Part shown: one piece after another, positions 34,388 to 41,497 of the stretch
Layout of the letters: every line of letters begins with the position of its first letter
How positions within the stretch are numbered: the stretch's first letter is position 1
Assembly: GCA_017621735.1 (NCBI GenBank)
Contig: JAGASM010000040.1
Coordinates: 1-41,497 of the forward strand
Origin: Clostridia bacterium
Lineage (GTDB): Bacteria; Bacillota; Clostridia; Christensenellales; Borkfalkiaceae
Length of the DNA stretch: 41,497 bases
Reading direction: 5' to 3'
Notes under the pieces: model-generated
The model's input: the letters and a program-made list of their open reading frames with translations, nothing else
The model's database searches: none
Told to the model about the DNA's origin: nothing
Position numbers and translations under genes: made by a program

Positions 34388-35551
34388 TTATTTTGCGTAC
34401 GATTTTAACTGTTCCGCTTTGTCCGTTCTTTCCCACGCGAACGCATCACGGCCGAAATGACCGTAAGACGCCGTTTGAGAATAAACGGGCTTGCGCAAAT
34501 CGAGTTTTTTAATGATTGCCGCGGGACGAAGGTCGAATTCCTTCTTTACCACTTCGGCGATTACGTCGTCGGGAAGTTTTCCCGTGCCAAACGTTTCTAC
34601 GTAAACGGAAACGGGGCGCGCTACGCCGATTGCGTATGCAATTTGCAACTGCATTTCGTCCGCAAGTCCCGCCGCCACGACGTTTTTACAGATGTAACGC
34701 GCCATATATGCGGCACTTCTATCTACCTTCGTGCAGTCTTTCCCCGAGAACGCGCCGCCGCCGTGCGGGCATCTACCGCCGTACGTATCGACGACGATCT
34801 TTCTTCCCGTCAAACCGGAATCGCCCTCCGGACCGCCGATTTCAAACCGCCCCGTAGGGTTGATGAGATATTTGGTATTCCCGTCGAGCAAAGCGTCGGG
34901 AACAATCCCTTTTACGATCCATTCCTTGACGTCGCTTGCAATTTGCTCTTGCGAAACGTCCCCGTCGTGTTGCGTGGAAACGACGATCGTATCGACGCGG
35001 ACGGGCGTTTTTCCGTCGTATTCGACGGTAACTTGCGTCTTGCCGTCCGGACGAAGGTAAGGAAGAATCCCCTCCTTTCTCACTTGCGTCAAGCGGTAAG
35101 CGAGTTTATGAGAAAGGACGATCGGAAGAGGCATCAACTCTTCCGTTTCACGGCATGCGTACCCAAACATCATTCCTTGATCGCCTGCGCCGAGCAAGTC
35201 TTCCGCCTCGCCGCCCGCTTTATTTTCCATCGAAGAATCGACGCCGAGCGCGATATCCGCCGATTGACCGTGGATTTCCACGATCACCTTACAACGATCG
35301 TAAGCAAATTCCCCAAAGTCGTACCCGATTTCTTTGATAACCTTGCGCGCGACCTCTTCGTAATTGACCGCCGCTTTACTCGTTACTTCCCCCGTGATAA
35401 AGAGAGTATTGTACGCCGCGCAACATTCGATTGCTCCGCGCGTCGTTTCGTCTTGACGGAGAAGTTCGTCTAAAATCCCGTCCGAAATGCGGTCGCAAAC
35501 CTTATCGGGATGTCCTTCCGTTACACTTTCACTTGTAAAAAATCTTTTCAT
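34388..35551 (-). CDS. metK: S-adenosylmethionine synthetase
   Basis: 387 aa. Makes SAM from methionine and ATP. Opens [14 protein letters not shown] (ATP site), with [12 protein letters not shown] and [19 protein letters not shown] as signatures; ends [16 protein letters not shown]. The ATG at 35551 is correct: an upstream in-frame ATG at 35587 overlaps the -10 box and would lie outside the mRNA. The leader is short (about 28 nt), leaving no room for a SAM riboswitch. It provides SAM for enzymes such as the divergent radical-SAM protein. Confidence 0.97.
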   Translation of the reverse strand: MKRFFTSESVTEGHPDKVCDRISDGILDELLRQDETTRGAIECCAAYNTLFITGEVTSKAAVNYEEVARKVIKEIGYDFGEFAYDRCKVIVEIHGQSADIALGVDSSMENKAGGEAEDLLGAGDQGMMFGYACRETEELMPLPIVLSHKLAYRLTQVRKEGILPYLRPDGKTQVTVEYDGKTPVRVDTIVVSTQHDGDVSQEQIASDVKEWIVKGIVPDALLDGNTKYLINPTGRFEIGGPEGDSGLTGRKIVVDTYGGRCPHGGGAFSGKDCTKVDRSAAYMARYICKNVVAAGLADEMQLQIAYAIGVARPVSVYVETFGTGKLPDDVIAEVVKKEFDLRPAAIIKKLDLRKPVYSQTASYGHFGRDAFAWERTDKAEQLKSYAK

Positions 35552-35585
35552 GTCTTTTTTTCCATCGTAATTTTCTTCATTGCAC

Positions 35586-35614
35586 ATTATAATACGACGG
35601 CGGAGAAAAGTCAA
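35586..35614 (-). promoter_or_regulatory. sigma-A promoter of metK-DUF4432-bioY
   Basis: TTGACT (35609-35614), a 17 bp spacer and perfect TATAAT (35586-35591). Predicted start near 35579. Confidence 0.88.
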
Positions 35615-35636
35615 TCAAAACGTGATGGATTTGAGG

Positions 35637-35665
35637 TTGCTTTTCCGTCCTTCCCGTGATATAAT
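35637..35665 (+). promoter_or_regulatory. sigma-A promoter of the radical-SAM gene, predicting a leaderless mRNA
   Basis: TTGCTT (35637-35642), a 17 bp spacer and perfect TATAAT (35660-35665), then six bases and the ATG at 35672. Predicted +1 is the A of ATG. The -35 match is weak beyond TTG. Confidence 0.65.
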
Positions 35666-35671
35666 GTTGCT

Positions 35672-36529
35672 ATGAACCATTGTACGCTTTGTCCCGTTGC
35701 TTGCGGGGCAAACAGACAACTTCACGCGGGATATTGCGGTGTAAAAGGATTGACGGTTGCAAAGTACTACCTTCATCCGTTCGAAGAACCGCCTATTTCC
35801 CACAAAAAAGGAAGCGGAACGGTATTTTTCGGCGGGTGCCACCTTCGGTGCGCCTTTTGCCAAAATTACGACGTTTCCCGTGCGGCGCGCGGAAAAGAAA
35901 TTTCGGTAGACGAACTTTGCGACATTTTCCGTCAGTTAGAAGATATGGGCGCGGATAACGTCAACCTCGTTACTCCCGACCACGTTTCCCACCTCATCTC
36001 AAAGGCGCTTTCCCTTTACAAACCGACCGTTCCCGTCGTATACAATTCGAGCGGATACTGCAAGGTGCAAGCGCTCGAACAAATCGCGCCCTTTGTCGAC
36101 GTGTGGCTTCCCGATTTGAAATTTTTCTCCCCCGCCCTTTCCGAGCGCTATACGGGGCGCGCGGACTATTTTTCGTACGCAAAAGAGGCGATTGCATTCA
36201 TGGCGCAAACGCCCGCCGTTTGGTCGGAAACGGGAAAACTTTTGAAAGGACTTTTGGTACGCCATCTCGTGATGCCGATGTGCACGTCCGACTCTATCAA
36301 ACTCCTCGACTTTATGCGGGAAACGCTGCCCGTAGACACCCCTATCTCGCTCATGCGGCAGTACGTTCCGATGGGAGAATGGGAAAAATTCCCCGAACTT
36401 TCCAGAAAAATTACCGATCGGGAATACCGCCGCGTCGTCGACTATGCTCTTTCCCTCGGCTTTCAAACCGTCTATACGCAAGAACGGGAAAGCGCGGAGC
36501 GTGCGTTTATCCCGACGTGGGATTTTTAA
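35672..36529 (+). CDS. radical SAM protein, pyruvate-formate-lyase-activating-enzyme-like
   Basis: 285 aa. CHLRCAFC (Cys56, Cys60, Cys63) binds the 4Fe-4S cluster that cleaves SAM; the preceding GTVFFGG and following QNYDVSR match PflA-like members (COG1313 group). A second cysteine set near the N-terminus (Cys4, Cys7, Cys11, Cys22) may hold an extra metal site. The target is unknown; no glycyl-radical enzyme gene is nearby, so activation of one is not supported here. No ribosome-binding site precedes the ATG. Divergent from metK. Confidence 0.88.
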   Translation: MNHCTLCPVACGANRQLHAGYCGVKGLTVAKYYLHPFEEPPISHKKGSGTVFFGGCHLRCAFCQNYDVSRAARGKEISVDELCDIFRQLEDMGADNVNLVTPDHVSHLISKALSLYKPTVPVVYNSSGYCKVQALEQIAPFVDVWLPDLKFFSPALSERYTGRADYFSYAKEAIAFMAQTPAVWSETGKLLKGLLVRHLVMPMCTSDSIKLLDFMRETLPVDTPISLMRQYVPMGEWEKFPELSRKITDREYRRVVDYALSLGFQTVYTQERESAERAFIPTWDF

Positions 36530-36651
36530 CCGTTTAACCATTCGTCCTTTAATCGGACGAGTTCTTTTGTAATTTCCGCACATTCGGAAGGCTCGGCACC
36601 TTTTAGCCGTTCTTCCAAGAGTCGGATTGCAAGCAACTGTTTACACTTCAT
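36526..36651 (-). CDS. candidate 41 aa small protein, unknown function
   Basis: An uninterrupted ATG-to-TAA frame fills the gap between the radical-SAM and ABC-F genes on the opposite strand and overlaps the former's end by 4 bp. The predicted peptide (MKCKQLLAIRLLEERL...ECAEITKELVRLKDEWLNG) is strongly amphipathic and helical, with composition like a real protein. No clear promoter or ribosome-binding site is seen. Could be chance. Confidence 0.35.
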   Translation of the reverse strand: MKCKQLLAIRLLEERLKGAEPSECAEITKELVRLKDEWLNG

Positions 36652-36681
36652 AGACACAGTATTGAAAGAGGTCGAATTATT

Positions 36682-38538
36682 ATGCTCGTCGAACTGAAAA
36701 ACGTGTTTTTTACCTATACCGACGTCCCCGTATTAAAGGGGGTTTCTTTGACGTTGCACGAAGAAGAACGGGTAGGCTTTATCGGGGGAAACGGCGAAGG
36801 TAAAACGACGCTTTTGCGCATTTTGCTCAAAGAATTATTTCCCGACGAGGGAGAGGTGTTTGTAAAAAACGGCATACGCATAGGTTATCTTTCGCAAACG
36901 GGCGGATTAGAATCGTCGTCCACCGTTTACGAAGAAATGCAATCCGTCTTTTTATACGATCAGGAACTTCTTCAAAAGTTAAACGAAGTGCAACTTGCCT
37001 TTGAACGCGCAAGCGAGAACGAATTGCGCATCCTTTCAGCCAAAGCGGAAAGTTTGCAAAAACAAATTTCCGCACGCGACAGTTATCACTTTGACGTACG
37101 CGTCCGCACCGTTCTCAACGGCATGGGATTCCAAAACAACTACGACCAAATCGTATCCACGATGTCGGGCGGAGAAAAAACGCGGTTAAAACTGTGCAAA
37201 CTGCTCCTTGAATCGCCCGATCTTCTCATTTTAGACGAACCGACCAACCACCTCGACGTAAAAACGCTCTTTTGGCTGGAAGAATACTTGCGCACGTACA
37301 AGGGCGCGATTTTGGTTGTTTCGCACGACAGATATTTCCTCGATAAATTAACCGCGCGAACAATCGAACTCGAACGCGGACAGATCTTTTCGTATAAGGG
37401 CAATTATTCCAAATATAAAATTTTGAAACAAGAGCGCGTCGCGCTCATGCAAAAGGAGTACGAAAGTCAGCAGGAAGAAATTGCACGGCTGCAAGATTAC
37501 GTCAATCGCAACCAAGTGCGTGCAACGACGGCTAAAAGCGCGCAAAGCAGGGTAAAACAGTTAGAAAAAATGGAACGGTTTGAAAAGCCTGTCCCCCCTC
37601 CCACGCGCCCCCGTTTCCGTTTTACCTATCAGGATAAGCCGTACGAACGCGTTCTTTCTTGCGAAGGCGGAAGCCTTCAAGTCGGAACGAAAACCCTCTT
37701 AAACGACGCGTCTTTTCTCCTTTTGCGCGGGCAAAAATGCGCCGTAACGGGAGATAACGGAACAGGAAAGACGACGTTTTTGAAATTTTTACTTTCAAAC
37801 GACCGTCGCGTGCAAAGCGGAAAATTGACGAAATTCGCCTACTACGATCAAGAAAGTGCAAATTTGTCCCCCTCCGACCGCGTGTTAGACGCCTTTTGGG
37901 GAAAGCATTCCCTCCTTTCGCAAACGGACGCGCGCAGTTTACTCGCGCAGTCGGGACTCGTTGCCGAGGATATGGACAAGACGGTTGCAAGCCTTTCGGG
38001 AGGCGAACGCGCAAAACTGCAACTTGCCCTTTTGCAAGCGGAGCACGCAAACGTTTTGATCATGGACGAGCCGACCAATCACCTCGACCTTCCCGCGCGA
38101 GAGGCGCTCGAAGAAGCGCTCGTGTCCTTTGACGGCACGTTGCTCTTCGTTTCGCACGATAGATATTTTATCCAAGCGATTGCAACGAGGATCGCGCACA
38201 TCGAAGAGGGCGCATTCACCTTTTTCGACGGCAGTTACGAGGAATTTTTATTGCAACAGCGCAACCTTCCTACCCCCACGGCAAAAACCGCAGAACGACA
38301 GGAAAAAGCGGAAAAATCAGGCTTTAAGAGCAAAGAAGATCGCGCTCGAGAGGCGCAAGCGCGCAACCGCATCAAACAAATTGAGCGTATGCTCGAGAGT
38401 TTGGAAGCGGAAGAACTTGCGCTAAACGAGAGTATGGCGACGGCGGATTACCGCAAAATGCAAGAAATTTGTACCCGACTTGAACAAATCCATGCGGAAA
38501 GCGATGCTCTCTACAACGAATACGAAACGCTAATTTAA
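36682..38538 (+). CDS. ABC-F family ATPase (ribosome-associated, YdiF/Uup-like)
   Basis: 618 aa. Two ABC domains without membrane helices: first Walker A GGNGEGKT (35-42), signature MSGGEKTRLKLCKLL and LILDEPTNHLD; second GDNGTGKT, LSGGERAKLQLALL and MDEPTNHLD. Between them is the interdomain linker with charged helices (about 240-300), which in ABC-F proteins reaches the ribosomal P-site. A C-terminal coiled coil (about 540-615) resembles Uup/YdiF. Members act in translation rescue or antibiotic resistance; which applies is not clear. AGAGG lies 10 bp before the ATG. Confidence 0.92.
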   Translation: MLVELKNVFFTYTDVPVLKGVSLTLHEEERVGFIGGNGEGKTTLLRILLKELFPDEGEVFVKNGIRIGYLSQTGGLESSSTVYEEMQSVFLYDQELLQKLNEVQLAFERASENELRILSAKAESLQKQISARDSYHFDVRVRTVLNGMGFQNNYDQIVSTMSGGEKTRLKLCKLLLESPDLLILDEPTNHLDVKTLFWLEEYLRTYKGAILVVSHDRYFLDKLTARTIELERGQIFSYKGNYSKYKILKQERVALMQKEYESQQEEIARLQDYVNRNQVRATTAKSAQSRVKQLEKMERFEKPVPPPTRPRFRFTYQDKPYERVLSCEGGSLQVGTKTLLNDASFLLLRGQKCAVTGDNGTGKTTFLKFLLSNDRRVQSGKLTKFAYYDQESANLSPSDRVLDAFWGKHSLLSQTDARSLLAQSGLVAEDMDKTVASLSGGERAKLQLALLQAEHANVLIMDEPTNHLDLPAREALEEALVSFDGTLLFVSHDRYFIQAIATRIAHIEEGAFTFFDGSYEEFLLQQRNLPTPTAKTAERQEKAEKSGFKSKEDRAREAQARNRIKQIERMLESLEAEELALNESMATADYRKMQEICTRLEQIHAESDALYNEYETLI

Positions 38539-38548
38539 GGAGAACGAT

Positions 38549-39316
38549 ATGAAAACGATTGCAATCATCACGGGCGCCTCGTCCGGCATCGGAAAAGAAT
38601 TTGCTCTTCGCGTCGCAAAAGAATATCAAATTGATGAAATTTGGGCGATTGCGCGCGGAGAAGACCGCTTACGCGCCTTACAGGCAGGCGTCCCCGTCAA
38701 GGCAATTCCCCTCGACTTAACCGCTCCTGCGAGCGTAGACGCCCTTTCCGCCCTTTTACGGGAAGAAAAACCCAACGTTAAAATATTATGTAACGCGAGC
38801 GGGTACGGAAAATTTGAATCGTTTGAAAACGTCAGCGAAGAGGACAACCTCGGCATGCTCGACTTAAATTGCCGCGCTCTCACGCAAATCACCTATCGCG
38901 TTTTGCCGTTTATGACGGAGGGCGGAATCGTCGTCAATATCGCGAGCGTTGCGGCATTCCAACCCGTTCCGTACGGAAACGTATACGCCGCAACGAAGTC
39001 GTACGTCCTCTCCTTTACCCGTTCGCTTGGACGGGAACTCAAATCGCGTAAAATTAAGACGCTTGCCGTATGTCCTTACTGGACGAAAACCGCCTTTTTC
39101 GACCGTGCAAACAGACAGTCGGTCATCACCCGTTTCGACTGTATGTACGAGCCGTCTTTTATTATCAAAAAGACCTTCCGCGCCATGAAAAAGAAAAAGA
39201 AAGATTTTGTCGTCCCCGGCGCAGTTGCAAAACTGACTGTGTTTGCAACAAAACTGCTCCCGCATAAACTTGTTATGTCCGTCTTTTTACGCCAACAAAA
39301 ATTACATAAGAAATAA
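38549..39316 (+). CDS. short-chain dehydrogenase/reductase
   Basis: 255 aa, classical SDR fold with NAD(P) motif TGASSGIG (8-15), CNASGYG (81-87, NNAG position), Ser133 and YAATK (Tyr146, Lys150) as the catalytic set. Substrate unknown. AAGGAGAA precedes the ATG, 10 bp after the ABC-F stop, so the two genes are co-transcribed. The basic C-terminus (FRAMKKKKKD and LRQQKLHKK) may be membrane-associated. Confidence 0.92.
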   Translation: MKTIAIITGASSGIGKEFALRVAKEYQIDEIWAIARGEDRLRALQAGVPVKAIPLDLTAPASVDALSALLREEKPNVKILCNASGYGKFESFENVSEEDNLGMLDLNCRALTQITYRVLPFMTEGGIVVNIASVAAFQPVPYGNVYAATKSYVLSFTRSLGRELKSRKIKTLAVCPYWTKTAFFDRANRQSVITRFDCMYEPSFIIKKTFRAMKKKKKDFVVPGAVAKLTVFATKLLPHKLVMSVFLRQQKLHKK

Positions 39317-39348
39317 GAAAAACCGCCTCAAAGAATTGAGGCGGTTTT
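39317..39348. terminator. bidirectional intrinsic terminator between convergent genes
   Basis: A perfect 11 bp stem (39321-39331 with 39336-39346, loop AGAA) has A-rich sequence before and TTTT after. Serves the SDR gene on the plus strand and the SGNH gene on the minus strand. Confidence 0.92.
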
Positions 39349-39362
39349 CATTTGCCGTATAT

Positions 39363-40547
39363 TTAAGATTGTTTCATTCCGTAAAGATCTTCGAGCGCCG
39401 CCGCTACCGTTTGCGCCATAATTCCTCCCCCGCGGGAAGAAAGGTGGATGCCGTCGCAAAAAGCGCTTCTGTCAAACTGTTCGGAAGCCGTCCTCATGTC
39501 AAAAAATTCTACGTTATAACCCTTTGCGAGAAATTCTCCGTACGCAACGAGTTGCGCATCTAACGTTTCTTGTTTTGCTGAAAACGGATGCCCGTACACG
39601 ACGGGACAGTTAAACATGGTAAACTGCATTTCGGCATTTTTTGCAAGAAGAGCGCGAAGAATGCTTTCGTAACTGTCTTGGAAAACTTTTGCCTCCTGCG
39701 AAGACATGGTATTGTCCGAATCCCAAAACGTATCGTTCGTACCCAACATGATCAGCGCGAGATCGACCTTTTCCGCAACGGTTAAAAGCGTAGACCATTG
39801 CACCGTATTGACGTATGCATGTTCGGGAAGATCGTTGCGCACGCATGCTCCGCTGCATCCAAAATTATAGACGTAGCAGTCCTTCCAAAACAACCGTTGA
39901 AGTACGACGGGCCAAGAATAGTGCGCTTTGTTTTCGGCAAAGTCCACAACAACGTCCTCAATAAACGTAGACGCGCCTTCCGTGATGCTGTCGCCCAAAC
40001 ACGCAACCGTCTTTAAGGGCGCTTCCTCAACAAGAGAATACTCCGCAAGGTCGATTTCTCCCCCTTGCTCCGCTTGCGCCTTCAAATACGCTACAAGGCG
40101 TTCTTTTGCTTGATAGGTCGCGCCGAACGAGCCGCCGCAAAGATACACTTTCGCGCCGTCTACGCCGGAAACCATTTCGTACGGGCTCATCGCAAAGAAA
40201 CTTGGCGCATCGACCGTTCGGTTGGTCGCCCCTACCAAAATTTCGCAATCGCCCCCTTGCGTACGATAGTCGAGGCACACCTCTAACTCCGCGCCGAAAA
40301 GCGTTTTAATTTCGTCGCGCAACTCTTCCGCCGTAATGCGGTTAAATTGAATATCATCCACAACGTTGTAGTTGGGATATTGTGCAAGGTAGTCCGTTTC
40401 CGGATTTTCCGCATAGACGATTTTATACTGTTCTATCGCGTACCCGTTGACGGTCAACGTTGCAGGTCCCAAAGGCGCTTCTCCGCAAGCGGAAAGCCCG
40501 ATTGCCGAAGCCATAAGCGCCGCAAATGCCACCACTGTTTTTTTCAT
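39363..40547 (-). CDS. SGNH/GDSL hydrolase lipoprotein, candidate carbohydrate esterase
   Basis: 394 aa. Lipobox LSAC (Cys21). Residues about 30-165 resemble the N-terminal domain of GH20/GH67-type carbohydrate enzymes (DCEILVGATNR, SFFAMSPYEMV). The C-terminal hydrolase has GDSITEG (185-191, nucleophile Ser187), GTND (269-272) and DGIH (Asp365, His368). I infer deacylation of a surface or dietary glycan. AGGAGAG precedes the ATG. It follows a concanavalin-like gene by 56 bp. Confidence 0.88.
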   Translation of the reverse strand: MKKTVVAFAALMASAIGLSACGEAPLGPATLTVNGYAIEQYKIVYAENPETDYLAQYPNYNVVDDIQFNRITAEELRDEIKTLFGAELEVCLDYRTQGGDCEILVGATNRTVDAPSFFAMSPYEMVSGVDGAKVYLCGGSFGATYQAKERLVAYLKAQAEQGGEIDLAEYSLVEEAPLKTVACLGDSITEGASTFIEDVVVDFAENKAHYSWPVVLQRLFWKDCYVYNFGCSGACVRNDLPEHAYVNTVQWSTLLTVAEKVDLALIMLGTNDTFWDSDNTMSSQEAKVFQDSYESILRALLAKNAEMQFTMFNCPVVYGHPFSAKQETLDAQLVAYGEFLAKGYNVEFFDMRTASEQFDRSAFCDGIHLSSRGGGIMAQTVAAALEDLYGMKQS

Positions 40548-40562
40548 TATTCTCTCCTTTTG

Positions 40563-40601
40563 CCATCCCCCCCCTTTTGGGGAGGGATAGCAAGGGGGAT
40601 G
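40563..40601. repeat. REP-like GC hairpin with C8 tract between two surface-protein genes
   Basis: ATCCCCCCCC and GGGGAGGGAT flank TTTT (one mismatch); a further GGGGGATG offers an alternative pairing with CATCCCCC. It lies in the short gap before the SGNH gene. There is no T-run. It resembles dispersed palindromic elements, but only one copy is in the window. Confidence 0.5.
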
Positions 40602-40603
40602 AA

Positions 40604-41497
40604 TTATTCCGCAAGTGCGGTAAATTCTGCAATTTCTTGCTCGGTGAGCGAAGCGTAGGTAAGCGTGGAATATTCCATCACGCCTGCAATCTCGTTCAAA
40701 CCAAGCGTCGTAAGATTGTTTTTGTTCAATCCGTGCGCCGAATAGGTCGTTTGGAGTACAAGTTGATCGCCGATGTACCAGAAAATGTTATCTCCGCACG
40801 AAACAAACTTCATCGTAAGCGCTCCTTCGGTAGGAAGGGTAATATTCGAGCCTTGGATCGCTTGCCAACCGTTTGCCGTCGTATAGTGGAACAACCGAGG
40901 CGTTGCCGTGCCGTCGCCGTTCATATCCAACTGCACGTTAAACGTCGTTGCACCCGCAGCATTGATACACCCGGTTACGCCGTTTGCACCGCCGAGGAAT
41001 ACGCAGAAGTTCGTGTTCGCCGCCGTCGTTCCAAGTACGTCGTAGGTCGCTTCCACCTTCCAGTTATCACTCGTATAGTTGATCGCGGAGTTGTTCACAT
41101 TCGCCATGACGAGTGCGGGAGCCGTCGTATCGTCTTCCATCACAACGGATTCCGTGCCCGCCTTTACTTCTTTGATGACAAGATTATCCATCTTAAAGAC
41201 GTTTGCCGCCGTGGGATGGAAATTAAGTCCGGAAAGCGTTCCCGCAGGGATTGCAACGCTTGCATTGTTATCGTTGCCGTTCGTCAGTCCGCCGAACGCG
41301 CTGAGGTTGGTTGCAAGATATTTTGCGCCGTCGATCCAAAGTTCGATCGCCTCGTCGATTACTACAATGCGGAATGCGTGCATTTCCGTTCCCCACGACA
41401 AGGGCGCGGAATGCGTTCCGCCAAAGAACTCGTTAAAGTTATAGACAAGGCGCAAGTTGCCTTGGTACCAGCAGTTGAGGCACATATATCCGTCCCC
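40604..41497 (-). CDS. concanavalin-like surface protein, N-terminus beyond the window
   Basis: The frame stays open to the window edge, so the first part is missing; at least 297 codons are visible. At least one concanavalin/LamG-type beta-sandwich is present (FRIVVIDEAIELWIDG, then a second segment from about MANVNNSAINYTSDNW). No hydrophobic anchor or Cys tail is found at the C-terminus, unlike the left-hand proteins. The final helix EQEIAEFTALAE is acidic. Probably a secreted glycan-binding protein acting with the SGNH lipoprotein. Confidence 0.7.
   Translation of the reverse strand, partial: GDGYMCLNCWYQGNLRLVYNFNEFFGGTHSAPLSWGTEMHAFRIVVIDEAIELWIDGAKYLATNLSAFGGLTNGNDNNASVAIPAGTLSGLNFHPTAANVFKMDNLVIKEVKAGTESVVMEDDTTAPALVMANVNNSAINYTSDNWKVEATYDVLGTTAANTNFCVFLGGANGVTGCINAAGATTFNVQLDMNGDGTATPRLFHYTTANGWQAIQGSNITLPTEGALTMKFVSCGDNIFWYIGDQLVLQTTYSAHGLNKNNLTTLGLNEIAGVMEYSTLTYASLTEQEIAEFTALAE

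Noticed and set aside
35552..35585. SAM riboswitch before metK
   Set aside because: The promoter leaves a leader of only about 28 nt, too short for any known SAM aptamer.

Overview
The window looks like chromosome from an uncultured Gram-positive member of the Clostridia. It carries a spoIIGA-sigE pair (the sporulation-specific protease and its pro-sigma-E substrate), monoderm-type lipoproteins with lipoboxes, a CUT1 sugar importer with no ATPase of its own, strong AGGAGG ribosome-binding sites and textbook sigma-A promoters. I infer an endospore-forming or formerly spore-forming, carbohydrate-using, probably gut-associated lineage. I cannot place the genus. I saw no prophage, transposase, CRISPR array, rRNA or tRNA.

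Left third (180-15923): a carbohydrate-capture locus. Eight minus-strand genes, most 11-19 bp apart, run from a GH2 glycosidase through a solute-binding protein, two permeases, two paralogous lipoproteins with a predicted alpha/alpha-toroid fold, and two surface proteins built from concanavalin-like modules. Both surface proteins end in the same cysteine-containing C-terminal tail. A winged-helix regulator is divergently transcribed. The operon promoter has consensus-like -35 and -10 boxes separated by exactly 17 bp, nine of which form an uninterrupted G tract, so the locus may be phase variable. Two inverted repeats in the divergent region are candidate operators. I consider this the most novel system here.

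Middle (15985-30222): mostly core genes on the minus strand: sigE/spoIIGA, tsaD, prfB (without the usual programmed frameshift), secA, a DeoC-like protein lacking its catalytic lysines, an M50-like membrane protease, rsfS, a nadD-yqeK fusion, nnrD/E, birA and recX. A small plus-strand membrane-protein gene has its 3' end duplicated as a tandem array of about 90 bp units.

Right third (30233-41497): clpB behind a half-degenerate CIRCE-like element, a metK-DUF4432-bioY operon, a divergent radical-SAM gene, an ABC-F/SDR pair, and at the edge a second surface-carbohydrate cluster: an SGNH-hydrolase lipoprotein and a partial concanavalin-like protein. The promoters of nadD-yqeK and of the radical-SAM gene place the predicted transcription start exactly on the A of ATG, suggesting leaderless mRNAs. 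A 41-codon ORF fills the gap behind the radical-SAM gene on the opposite strand.
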